Shown here: positions 7,179 through 14,024 of the stretch, one piece after another
Position numbering within the stretch: position 1 is the stretch's first letter
Layout: each line of letters opens with the position of its first letter
NCBI GenBank assembly: GCA_003453515.1
Contig: DMLD01000004.1
Coordinates: 1 to 19,935 of the forward strand
Direction of reading: 5' to 3'
DNA: 19,935 nucleotides
From: Lachnospiraceae bacterium
GTDB lineage: Bacteria > Bacillota > Clostridia > Lachnospirales > Lachnospiraceae
Translations under genes and position numbers: made by a program
Notes under the pieces: generated by a model
What the model saw: only the letters and a program-made list of their open reading frames with translations
Database searches by the model: none
What the model was told of the DNA's origin: nothing

Positions 7179-8707
7179 CAGCGTGCACCTCCCCAATATT
7201 TTTTATTGATACTTCTAAAGGAGATGGCTCTCGCTAAATGATCCGTTGTTATATCATCTGATCTGTCAATGTCGGCTATGGTCCTTGCGACCCTTATTAT
7301 CCTTGAAAGCCGCCGCATGGAGCAGTTTTCCTCCTCAAAAAAATCCTCCAAAAACTGCTTTTCCTCTGACCCCAGAGGACAGTATTTTTCCATATCCGTG
7401 ACCTTTAGCTCACCGTTGTAGGAAAAGACTTCGGTCGCATATCTTTTTTGCTGTATCCGGATGGTCTGTTCGACCCTTGACCTTATCTGCTCGGATGTCT
7501 CTCCGTGATGACCGTAAAGCGCAAAGGGCGGCATCCTCATCTCGACACTTATGTCCATCCTGTCAAGCAGAGGCTCACTTACCCTGTCGAGATATCTGTG
7601 TATCTCACCAAGCGTACATCTGCACCTGTCCGCATCCGGGAAAAATCCACACCTGCACGGATTCATGGCAGCCATAAAAATGCAATCCGAGGGATACTCC
7701 TGGGTTCCGTCAAGCCTCGTTACGGTCACCGTCCCCTCCTCCATGGGCTGCCTCAACACCTCTATGGCAGACTTCTCAAACTCGGGCAGCTCATCGAGGA
7801 ACAAAACCCCCTTTGCCGCAAGCGTTATTTCACCGGGCTTGGGTGTCCTTCCGCCGCCTGTCAGCGCGGTTTGTGTACAGGTATGGTGCGGTGCCCTGAA
7901 GGGTCTCTCCGTTATGATGGGTCTTTCCCTGTCAAGCAGACCGCATATACTGTATATACCCGTGATCTTCAGACACTCCTCCATGGTAAGCCTTGGCATT
8001 ATGGTAGGTATACGCTTTGCAAGCATTGTCTTGCCGCTGCCGGGAGGTCCTATCATAAGAAGATTATGCCTGCCGCTCACCGCTATCTCGGCTGCCGTTT
8101 TCCCTTCCTCCTGTCCCGCGATATCCGACATGTCGTATCCGGGCTTTAGCCTGTCGGAAAGCTCGTCAAAGCTGATATGGACGGGATCTATCTCCTTCTC
8201 TCCCTTAAGATATGCCAGTGTCTCATCGAGCGTGGAGACTCCCATAACGGAAACATCGTCAAGCACCGCGCCCTCGTACTTATTGTCGGCAGGTACTATG
8301 AACCTTTTGAAGCCCTCCTCCCTTCCTCCAAGTATCATGGCAAGAACGCCCCTTATCGGATGCACGCTTCCGTCAAGCCCGAGCTCGCCGACAAAGACCG
8401 TGTCCTTCACAGCCTTCTCATCGACATGACCGAAGGCGATGAGCAGGGCGATCGCTATAGGCAGATCAAAGCTGGTTCCTTCCTTTTTCAGATTTGCAGG
8501 GGACAGATTGACGGTTATCCTTTTCGCGGGAAACCGAATGCCGAGATTGCCGAGTGCTATACGCACCCTCTCTCTTGCCTCCTTGACCGCGGACGCCAGA
8601 AATCCGACCATTTCAAAGACAGGCAGACCATCCCTGATATCGACCTCGATCCTTATCATTCTTGATGAAAATCCGGAGATATCCGCTGATTGAACATAAG
8701 TATACAT
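7178..8707 (-). CDS. yifB: YifB/ComM-family Mg-chelatase-like AAA+ ATPase
   Basis: This is a AAA+ helicase-like ATPase of the YifB/ComM family. In naturally competent proteobacteria ComM promotes branch migration of incoming DNA; the function in Firmicutes is less settled. The protein is 509 residues. The N-terminal ChlI-like (Lon-substrate-domain-like) region covers about 1-175. The ATPase core has Walker A GPPGSGKTMLAKR at 220-232, Walker B LFLDELPEF at about 302-310, the AAMNPCRCG motif near 347-355 and a DRMDI segment. The Mg_chelatase C-terminal helical domain ends the protein (SMRRLSRIIRVARTIADID). I choose the ATG encoding MYTYVQSADI, which has an AAGGAGGA site. The 11-codon longer form would start upstream of that site. 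The site itself is locked in a hairpin (8712-8727). Pairing with dprA in one transcript points to DNA uptake or recombination. Confidence 0.95.
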   Translation of the reverse strand: MYTYVQSADISGFSSRMIRIEVDIRDGLPVFEMVGFLASAVKEARERVRIALGNLGIRFPAKRITVNLSPANLKKEGTSFDLPIAIALLIAFGHVDEKAVKDTVFVGELGLDGSVHPIRGVLAMILGGREEGFKRFIVPADNKYEGAVLDDVSVMGVSTLDETLAYLKGEKEIDPVHISFDELSDRLKPGYDMSDIAGQEEGKTAAEIAVSGRHNLLMIGPPGSGKTMLAKRIPTIMPRLTMEECLKITGIYSICGLLDRERPIITERPFRAPHHTCTQTALTGGGRTPKPGEITLAAKGVLFLDELPEFEKSAIEVLRQPMEEGTVTVTRLDGTQEYPSDCIFMAAMNPCRCGFFPDADRCRCTLGEIHRYLDRVSEPLLDRMDISVEMRMPPFALYGHHGETSEQIRSRVEQTIRIQQKRYATEVFSYNGELKVTDMEKYCPLGSEEKQFLEDFFEEENCSMRRLSRIIRVARTIADIDRSDDITTDHLARAISFRSINKKYWGGAR

Positions 8708-8711
8708 AGTT

Positions 8712-8727
8712 TCCTCCTTCCGGAGGA
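8712..8727 (-). promoter_or_regulatory. Hairpin that masks the yifB ribosome binding site
   Basis: On the transcript UCCUCC (8727-8722) pairs perfectly with GGAGGA (8717-8712), the yifB Shine-Dalgarno sequence, across a GGAA loop. GGAA belongs to the stabilising GNRA tetraloop class. The six pairs are four G-C and two A-U. The start codon lies four bases beyond the stem. The fold would hide the ribosome site unless something opens it. The pairing is seen directly; a regulatory role is inferred. Confidence 0.55.
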
Positions 8728-8801
8728 TCCCATGGATCAAGAAAAATAATGAACACCAAGAACCCTGATCAATACGTTCCCTAAATCAGAGTCCCCGGAT
8801 G

Positions 8802-8830
8802 TATATAGAATGCTTATATGATCATATCGA
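8802..8830 (-). promoter_or_regulatory. Weak candidate promoter for yifB-dprA
   Basis: TCGATA (8830-8825), a 17-base spacer and TATATA (8807-8802) match the -35 and -10 consensus at 4/6 and 4/6, just after the nrdR terminator. Transcription would start near 8795 and give a leader of about 88 bases. The perfect 12-base palindrome ATATGATCATAT (8816-8827) covers part of the -35 and spacer. This is only a candidate; read-through from nrdR is the alternative. Confidence 0.3.
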
Positions 8831-8855
8831 AAATACCGGAACACCCGATATTTTT
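8830..8855 (-). terminator. Terminator after nrdR
   Basis: AAAATATCGG and CCGGTATTTT form a 10-base-pair stem (one T-G wobble) around the 5-base loop GTGTT, with A and T tracts on its two sides, starting a few bases after the nrdR stop. The T-run on the minus transcript is short (TTTTCG), so it may be leaky. The T-run on the opposite strand is longer, so the element could work in both directions. Confidence 0.6.
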
Positions 8856-8859
8856 CTTA

Positions 8860-9330
8860 TCATAACCCACTTAACTTCTGCTTGTCAAGAATTTTCTTTA
8901 TCTCATCCATAAAAGTATTGACATCCTTGAACTCGCGGTAAACCGATGCAAAACGCACATAGGCGACCGGGTCAAGCTCCTGAAGCTTATCCATCAATAT
9001 CTCACCGATCATTGATGACGGGACCTCTCTCTTTCCGAGATTAAAAATCGTACTTTCCACCGAATCGACCAGAGAATTGATCTGATCGACCGATATCGGC
9101 CGCTTGATACACGAACGAAATACACCCTTCTCGACCTTGGAACGATCGTAGGGCTCACGCTCCTCGTTTTTCTTGATTATCAGAAGCGGCATTGCCTCAA
9201 GCTTCTCATAGGTGGTAAATCTCTTTCCGCAAACCAGACACTCCCTGCGTCTGCGGATCGACGAGTTGTCATCGGCGGGACGCGAATCGATAACCTTGGT
9301 ATCCAAAGCGCTGCAAACAGGACACTTCAT
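8860..9330 (-). CDS. nrdR: Transcriptional repressor NrdR
   Basis: NrdR represses ribonucleotide reductase genes, sensing ATP/dATP through its ATP-cone domain. The 156-residue length is typical. The N-terminal zinc ribbon has Cys3, Cys6, Cys31 and Cys34 (MKCPVCSALDTKVIDSRP and ECLVCGKRFTTYE). The ATP-cone follows at about 49-139 (PLLIIKKNEEREPYDRSKVEKG). I choose the ATG encoding MKCPVC, preceded by AGAGGAAG; the ATG 13 codons upstream would add a basic peptide that the family lacks. It has its own promoter, whose upstream -35 overlaps the miaB stop, and a terminator right after the stop. No ribonucleotide reductase gene is in the window. Its partners are therefore elsewhere. Confidence 0.98.
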   Translation of the reverse strand: MKCPVCSALDTKVIDSRPADDNSSIRRRRECLVCGKRFTTYEKLEAMPLLIIKKNEEREPYDRSKVEKGVFRSCIKRPISVDQINSLVDSVESTIFNLGKREVPSSMIGEILMDKLQELDPVAYVRFASVYREFKDVNTFMDEIKKILDKQKLSGL

Positions 9331-9365
9331 AGATATTCTTCCTCTCTTTTTACCTTTTTGTTTAT

Positions 9366-9394
9366 ACACAACATATTATTTTTATCAGAAAAAT
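9366..9394 (-). promoter_or_regulatory. Overlapping palindromes in the nrdR promoter
   Basis: Two symmetric elements overlap here (plus-strand reading). ACACAACATATTATTT (9366-9381) fits the published NrdR box pattern (ACACwATATATwGTGT) at 13 of 16 positions, but its right half lacks the conserved G. ATTTTT-ATCAG-AAAAAT (9378-9394) is a perfect inverted repeat whose inner 15 bases (9380-9394) fit the CodY consensus at 11 of 15. Both cover the promoter's -10 region. A normal NrdR target has two boxes about 31-32 bases apart; I see only one, so each assignment is weak. Confidence 0.25.
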
Positions 9395-9407
9395 GTCAAT
9401 TTGTCAA
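9370..9407 (-). promoter_or_regulatory. nrdR promoter (two overlapping TTGACA boxes)
   Basis: Two perfect TTGACA boxes occur in tandem, at 9407-9402 and 9399-9394. The first pairs at 17 bases with TAAAAA (9384-9379, preceded by TGA as in an extended -10). The second pairs at 18 bases with TATGTT (9375-9370). Either would start transcription 30-45 bases before the nrdR ATG. The upstream box overlaps the miaB TGA stop codon (9406-9404). Confidence 0.6.
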
Positions 9408-10930
9408 GCCCTCACCATCTCACCGAGATAATAAAAGCCCTTGCTGCTCACGAGTTTGACATCGACATAGCTTCCAACCAGTGAGGCATCGCCCGGCAGA
9501 TGCACGATCACGTTGTTTGACAGCCTGCCTGAGACCATACCGGGATCCTTCTCGTTGACCTCCTCGATAAGAGCTTCATGTATCTGTCCTACTCTTTTTT
9601 GATAAATCTTATCTGAAATATCATGGATCTCACTTAAGAGTCTGTTAAACCTTTCCTTTATCGTCTCATCATCCGCATTCTGTTCCATGGCAGCCGCGGG
9701 CGTACCTGTCCTTCTCGAATATATAAAGGTATATGCGCTGTCGTATCCGACCCTTCTCACCACGTCAAGCGTCTCCGCGAAATCCTCTTCGGTCTCCCCC
9801 GGAAAGCCCACAATTATGTCCGTGGTGAGCGCAATATCGGGATTTCTGTTTCTCAGCTTGTCAACAAGCAAAAGATATGCCTCTTTATCATAGCTTCGGT
9901 TCATTTTTCTTAAGATCCTGCTACTGCCCGACTGCAGAGGAAGATGGAGATGGTCACACACCTTGTCGCAGGTCGCCATGGCATCTATGAGCTCATCGGA
10001 GAGATCCTTTGGGTGGGAAGTCATAAACCTTATCCTTTTTAATCCCTCTATCTCGTTTACCCTTTTCAGCAGATCGGCAAATCCAACCCTCTCCGGGACT
10101 GCTATACCCAAAGCCTTAGCATCAGCCGCAGTGCTTCCCTTTACGCCGTATCTTTTTCCGTAGGAGTTGACGTTCTGCCCAAGAAGCATGACCTCGCTCA
10201 CGCCGTCGGCAACCAGCCCCTCTATCTCGGATATGATATCAGAGGGGACCCTGCTTCTCTCTCTGCCCCTGACATACGGCACTATGCAGTATGTGCAGAA
10301 ATTATCGCAGCCGTACATGATATTGACACCGGTCTTGAACGGGTACTTTCTTTTGCCCGGCAGATCCTCAACTATCGCCTCAGGCTCATCCCACACATCG
10401 ATGACACGCTTACCTGTCGTTATCTGTCTGTACAAAAGCTCGGCAAGCTTGTAGATATTGTGCGTTCCGAACACTATATCAACATAGGGAAAGCTCTTTT
10501 TTACACGGCTGACCTCATCTGCCTCCTGCATCATACAGCCGCAGAGTGCTATGCGCATGCTTTTATGCTTTTCCTTTTGATTTTTCAAAAAGCCGAGATG
10601 CCCGTATATCTTTTGGTTTGCGTTCTCTCTGACAGTGCAGGTGTTATACAAAACGAAGTCCGCGTCGATCTCCTTGCCGTCCTTTTTTTCATGCAGCCCG
10701 CCGGGTACATAGCCTATGTACTCGAGTATGGCGACCATCTTCTCGGAATCCTTGGAGTTCATCTGACACCCCAGAGTCTCCGCAAGATATGTAAGCGTCC
10801 TGCCCTCCCTCTCGCGCAGACTGGATACAAGCTCCTTACATTTTTTCATGTAATAAAACTGTCTCTCCGGCTCGGTCTCGGGAGCGGGTCCATCCGAATC
10901 TATTCGTTCTATAAGCTTTTCATCCCACAT
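9404..10930 (-). CDS. miaB: tRNA-2-methylthio-N6-dimethylallyladenosine synthase MiaB
   Basis: MiaB is a radical-SAM methylthiotransferase that converts i6A37 to ms2i6A37 in tRNAs reading UNN codons, which steadies codon-anticodon pairing. The protein is 508 residues. The N-terminal cluster domain has Cys55 (TLGCQMNSKDSE), Cys98 (YNTCTVRENA) and Cys132 (ALCGCMMQE). The radical-SAM core has CX3CX2C at 208-215 (YGCDNFCTYCIVPYVRGRE), with GFPGETEEDF further on. A C-terminal TRAM domain covers about the last 65 residues. About 45 residues precede the first domain, a Gln/Glu/Lys-rich extension longer than in E. coli MiaB. Such extensions are seen in clostridial MiaB, as far as I recall. The start has GAGGTG about seven bases upstream. 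It follows pheA after 27 bases and is probably co-transcribed with it. Confidence 0.97.
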   Translation of the reverse strand: MWDEKLIERIDSDGPAPETEPERQFYYMKKCKELVSSLREREGRTLTYLAETLGCQMNSKDSEKMVAILEYIGYVPGGLHEKKDGKEIDADFVLYNTCTVRENANQKIYGHLGFLKNQKEKHKSMRIALCGCMMQEADEVSRVKKSFPYVDIVFGTHNIYKLAELLYRQITTGKRVIDVWDEPEAIVEDLPGKRKYPFKTGVNIMYGCDNFCTYCIVPYVRGRERSRVPSDIISEIEGLVADGVSEVMLLGQNVNSYGKRYGVKGSTAADAKALGIAVPERVGFADLLKRVNEIEGLKRIRFMTSHPKDLSDELIDAMATCDKVCDHLHLPLQSGSSRILRKMNRSYDKEAYLLLVDKLRNRNPDIALTTDIIVGFPGETEEDFAETLDVVRRVGYDSAYTFIYSRRTGTPAAAMEQNADDETIKERFNRLLSEIHDISDKIYQKRVGQIHEALIEEVNEKDPGMVSGRLSNNVIVHLPGDASLVGSYVDVKLVSSKGFYYLGEMVRA

Positions 10931-10957
10931 GGATCACACCTCACGATCATCGCAACT

Positions 10958-12103
10958 TCATACGGCTTTATAGTTTCCCAGTATCCTGAAAAATGAAGCC
11001 TCCTCGTGTATACCCCTCAAAGCATTTTTGACGGCGGGAGAATCAAGATTCCCCTCTACATCAACGAAAAATCTGTACTCCCACTTCCGTCCGGGTATGG
11101 GTCTTGACTCGATCAGTGTCAGATTCAGACCGTTAAAAAGAAAATGAGACAAAATACGATAAAGACTTCCGCTCGTATGCGGAAGCTCAAAGCACAGGCT
11201 TATCTTGTCGGAATCCCCGGTATATATATTCTCCGGTCCGATAACTATAAACCTTGTGGAATTATCCTTTATATCCTGTATATCCTCAGCTATCACCTCG
11301 AGCCCATAGGCTGACGCCGCCTGCGCCCCCGCTATCGCAGCCTGCGAGATATCACCGTCATCGGCAACCTTTTTCGCAGCAGCGGCAGTGCTCTCATACT
11401 CTATTGTCTGTACATCCTTATCCGACTCCAAAAAATGTCTGCACTGCATCAGTCCCTGAGGATGAGAGTATATGGTCCTGATATCGGATATATTTGCTCC
11501 CTTAAGCCCGATCAAACACTGTCTGATCGGAAGTACATACTGCCCGACGATCGCGTTGTCGTACTCGAGTATGCTGTCATAATTTGCACTGACTCCGCCG
11601 GTCGACGAGTTCTCTATGGGCAACACTCCGAACTCTGTCCTTCCATCCTGTACCGCCTTCATGACTCCGTGAAAGGTACGCTCATGATGTCCCGTTACAT
11701 CCTCTCCGAATATATTGAACATCGCCTGCTGTGTGTAGGTGCCGGGCACTCCGAAGTAGCAGACTGAGCCTGCTTTATCAAGCCCGAAATCCTCACATCT
11801 TCGGTAATTGGTAAAAGCCCTCTCGGGATATTTTGTGTTGATCAGACCATACTGATACTTCCTGCTCATGGACATGATCTGCTCGTACAGCTCCCTTATC
11901 GCATCCCTGTTAAAATCGGTATGCGCCATTGACTCGAGCTCGGCAAGCTTTTGAAGCTCTCTTTCTCTGTCAAGAACCGGCTTTTTGGTCTCGAGCTTGT
12001 ACTCTGCCACATCACCGGCAACCTTCATTCGTTCTTCAAAAAGACGGACGATCTGTCCGTCTATCTCATCTATCTTGTCTCTGGATTCCTTCAGATCTAC
12101 CAT
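10958..12103 (-). CDS. pheA: Bifunctional chorismate mutase / prephenate dehydratase (P-protein)
   Basis: This enzyme makes phenylpyruvate from chorismate via prephenate, the committed branch to phenylalanine. The protein is 381 residues. An AroQ-type chorismate mutase covers about 1-90 (SRDKIDEIDGQIVRLFEERM, YKLETKKPVLDRERE). The prephenate dehydratase lobes cover about 110-290 (YFGVPGTYTQQA, VLPIENSSTGGV, and the catalytic DNSTRFIVIG). The C-terminal ACT domain (about 300-381) binds phenylalanine for feedback control, with ESRPIPGRKWEYRFFVD. In place of the usual GALV-type effector motif it has SGSLYRILS. The preferred start is the ATG at 12103: TTGAGG lies six bases from it. A GTG one codon earlier is too close to that site. 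It is the E. coli PheA-type fusion, rather than the separate enzymes of B. subtilis. Confidence 0.96.
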   Translation of the reverse strand: MVDLKESRDKIDEIDGQIVRLFEERMKVAGDVAEYKLETKKPVLDRERELQKLAELESMAHTDFNRDAIRELYEQIMSMSRKYQYGLINTKYPERAFTNYRRCEDFGLDKAGSVCYFGVPGTYTQQAMFNIFGEDVTGHHERTFHGVMKAVQDGRTEFGVLPIENSSTGGVSANYDSILEYDNAIVGQYVLPIRQCLIGLKGANISDIRTIYSHPQGLMQCRHFLESDKDVQTIEYESTAAAAKKVADDGDISQAAIAGAQAASAYGLEVIAEDIQDIKDNSTRFIVIGPENIYTGDSDKISLCFELPHTSGSLYRILSHFLFNGLNLTLIESRPIPGRKWEYRFFVDVEGNLDSPAVKNALRGIHEEASFFRILGNYKAV

Positions 12104-12134
12104 CACTTACCTCAATTTATGTCTTAGTGTTCAC

Positions 12135-12162
12135 GCAAACTGCTTCATGCAAACTGCTTCAT
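12135..12162. repeat. Tandem 14-base duplication at a stop codon
   Basis: Two perfect, adjacent copies of GCAAACTGCTTCAT (plus strand) lie at 12135-12148 and 12149-12162. On the coding strand the first-read copy encodes the last residues MKQFA of the EAL protein, and the other begins inside the stop codon and is untranslated. Removing one copy would still give MKQFA followed by TGA, so the duplication is neutral to the protein. It is probably a recent replication slip. Confidence 0.95.
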
Positions 12163-13971
12163 GAAGCTGTCAAAATCACTCTCAGGCATCGGCTTTCCGA
12201 AAAAGAAGCCCTGTATGACATCACAGCCTGCCTCCTTCAAAAAGTCGACCTGCTCTCTCGTCTCGACTCCCTCGCAGAGGACGACCATATTTAGCTCCTT
12301 TGCCATATTTATAACGTTGTTGAGAACTATCTTGTCATTGACGTTGAGCTTCTTGCCGCGGTGCATAAATACACCGTCGATCTTTAAGATATCTATCGGT
12401 ATAGAGGAAATCATATTGAGAGACGAGTAGCCCGAGCCGAAGTCATCCATTGAGACCTTGATGCCCATTTGGTTGCACCGTGCTATGAAGTTTAGCGCCG
12501 GCTCGATATTATCGATATATATGCTCTCTGTCAGCTCAAACTCTATATACCCGGTCGGAACCTCGTACTTATTTATCAAATGCTCGATATAAAAAAGTAT
12601 ATCCTCATTTTCGAGGTGCCTTCTGGAAACGTTCATCGATATCGGCACCACGGGCATACCGTTTTCTATTCTTGTATGTAAAAATTGAAAGACCTCATCA
12701 TAGACATAGTAATCGAGTCTTATGATGTTGCCGTTTTTCTCGAACTCAGGTATAAACTGATCCGGGTACACAAAGCTGCCGTCATCCCTTCTCCAGCGGA
12801 TGAGCGCCTCGGCTCCGATGATCTTTTCATCCGCACAGGATATCTTGGGCTGATAGTATACCATGAGATTGTGATTCTTTATCGCATTTGGCAGCTCGGA
12901 ATTCAGCTCGTCCGAGCGTCTGAGATCCTCGATCATCTCCTCGGTAAACACGATACAGTGCATACCGTTGAATACCTTTGCCTGCTTGCGGGCGGTGTTG
13001 GCGTAGCTGATCGCAGAAGCCGCGTCGGTCTTAACATCCTTTATCACATAGACCCCTGAGTTGAAACGGATCTGTATCTCGGGACACATCTTCTGCAAGG
13101 TCATGGAATTGTGCTGATTGCTGCTCTCGACCCTCGTCCTTATCCTCTCGTTGTCGGGAGAGACAGACCTTATCGCCATGATAAAGTTGTCAGAGTAAAA
13201 TCTGCACGCATCGATAAGCCCCGGGATAGCCGATATCATCTGTCCCGAAGCCCTCAACAGCTCATCTCCCTTGCGGTAGCCGAGATTCTCATTGACGAGC
13301 TTGAAATGTGTTATGTCCGTGCACACTATCGCTATGGCGATATCCTCATATACCATATCTCTGATCGCATGATCGAGGTTATCAAGGAATGTTTCATACC
13401 TGTGCAGACCGGACAGATAATCCAAGACCTCGCTCTCATTTTCACGGGAGCCCGCGCGCCTCTTTTTCTCATATATGAGGATCTGTTCAAAAATGAGATC
13501 CTTCAGGGCTACCAATACATCCATATCCTTCTCGCTCGGATATCTCTCCTCACCCTCAAAGACCATTTCCAGAACACCCTGAAATTCGCCCTCTATAACA
13601 TGTCTGAGCATAAGGGTAACAAAGCCCCTGTTTATCTCTCCGTTTACGGGATTGGGCCCGCTCTCGCTGTCATATATCTTATAATTTATCCCATGCGGAT
13701 TCATGATCTGATCCATGTCAGCATCCGAAAAGGTGATCACCTGATTCAGGCGTCTGGGAATAGATTTTAGCACAAGTTTTTCATGTGTTATCTGCGTCGA
13801 CCCCTTACGTGAGGCCGGCTGGTGTATACGAAGTGCTGCCAAACCAAGTGAATCGGACATATAATTCATCAGCCGGTATATCGACTCGGAAGGCAAAGAG
13901 TTTTCTCTGATGATCTCCTTTGCCCCCTCCACGGTCAGCCAGCTGCATGATAGAGATTTTGTTCTATTCAT
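12145..13971 (-). CDS. c-di-GMP phosphodiesterase with degenerate GGDEF and intact EAL domain
   Basis: The protein is predicted to cleave cyclic di-GMP. It has 608 residues and no membrane segment, so it is cytoplasmic. The N-terminal region (about 15-175) resembles a GAF-type sensor. A GGDEF-like domain follows at about 180-345; its active-site loop reads RFYSDNFIMA, so the GGDEF signature is lost (YSDNF, 259-263) and cyclase activity is unlikely. It may instead bind GTP as a regulator. The EAL domain (about 355-605) keeps the residues needed for catalysis: E388 in GAEALIRW, N447 (MNVSRR), E479 (FELTES), D509-D510 (DDFGSGYSS), K530 (LKID), E567 (CEGVET) and Q587. AAGGAG precedes the start. 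It is 53 bases after the seven-helix membrane protein, a likely partner. In this family falling c-di-GMP usually favours motility. Confidence 0.93.
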   Translation of the reverse strand: MNRTKSLSCSWLTVEGAKEIIRENSLPSESIYRLMNYMSDSLGLAALRIHQPASRKGSTQITHEKLVLKSIPRRLNQVITFSDADMDQIMNPHGINYKIYDSESGPNPVNGEINRGFVTLMLRHVIEGEFQGVLEMVFEGEERYPSEKDMDVLVALKDLIFEQILIYEKKRRAGSRENESEVLDYLSGLHRYETFLDNLDHAIRDMVYEDIAIAIVCTDITHFKLVNENLGYRKGDELLRASGQMISAIPGLIDACRFYSDNFIMAIRSVSPDNERIRTRVESSNQHNSMTLQKMCPEIQIRFNSGVYVIKDVKTDAASAISYANTARKQAKVFNGMHCIVFTEEMIEDLRRSDELNSELPNAIKNHNLMVYYQPKISCADEKIIGAEALIRWRRDDGSFVYPDQFIPEFEKNGNIIRLDYYVYDEVFQFLHTRIENGMPVVPISMNVSRRHLENEDILFYIEHLINKYEVPTGYIEFELTESIYIDNIEPALNFIARCNQMGIKVSMDDFGSGYSSLNMISSIPIDILKIDGVFMHRGKKLNVNDKIVLNNVINMAKELNMVVLCEGVETREQVDFLKEAGCDVIQGFFFGKPMPESDFDSFMKQFA

Positions 13972-14024
13972 GGCATACTCCTTCTGATAATTTTAATGGA
14001 TCACCGATCACGTAGCTCCCGCGA

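Noticed and set aside
7551..8429. Long plus-strand open frame (292 codons) opposite yifB
   Set aside because: It lies wholly inside the well-supported yifB gene, its translation is Ser/Pro/Leu-rich without motifs, and it has no convincing ribosome site. It is a shadow of codon bias.
12104..12144. T-box or attenuator leader before pheA
   Set aside because: The gap is 41 bases, with no T-box sequence, Phe-rich leader peptide or terminator.
13111..13770. Plus-strand open frame (219 codons) opposite the EAL protein
   Set aside because: The opposite strand carries intact GGDEF-like and EAL domains; this frame shows nothing recognisable.
13972..14024. Hairpin GATCGCG / CGTGATC between the membrane-protein and EAL genes as a terminator
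   Set aside because: The stem includes a G-T pair and no T-run follows; it may be incidental.
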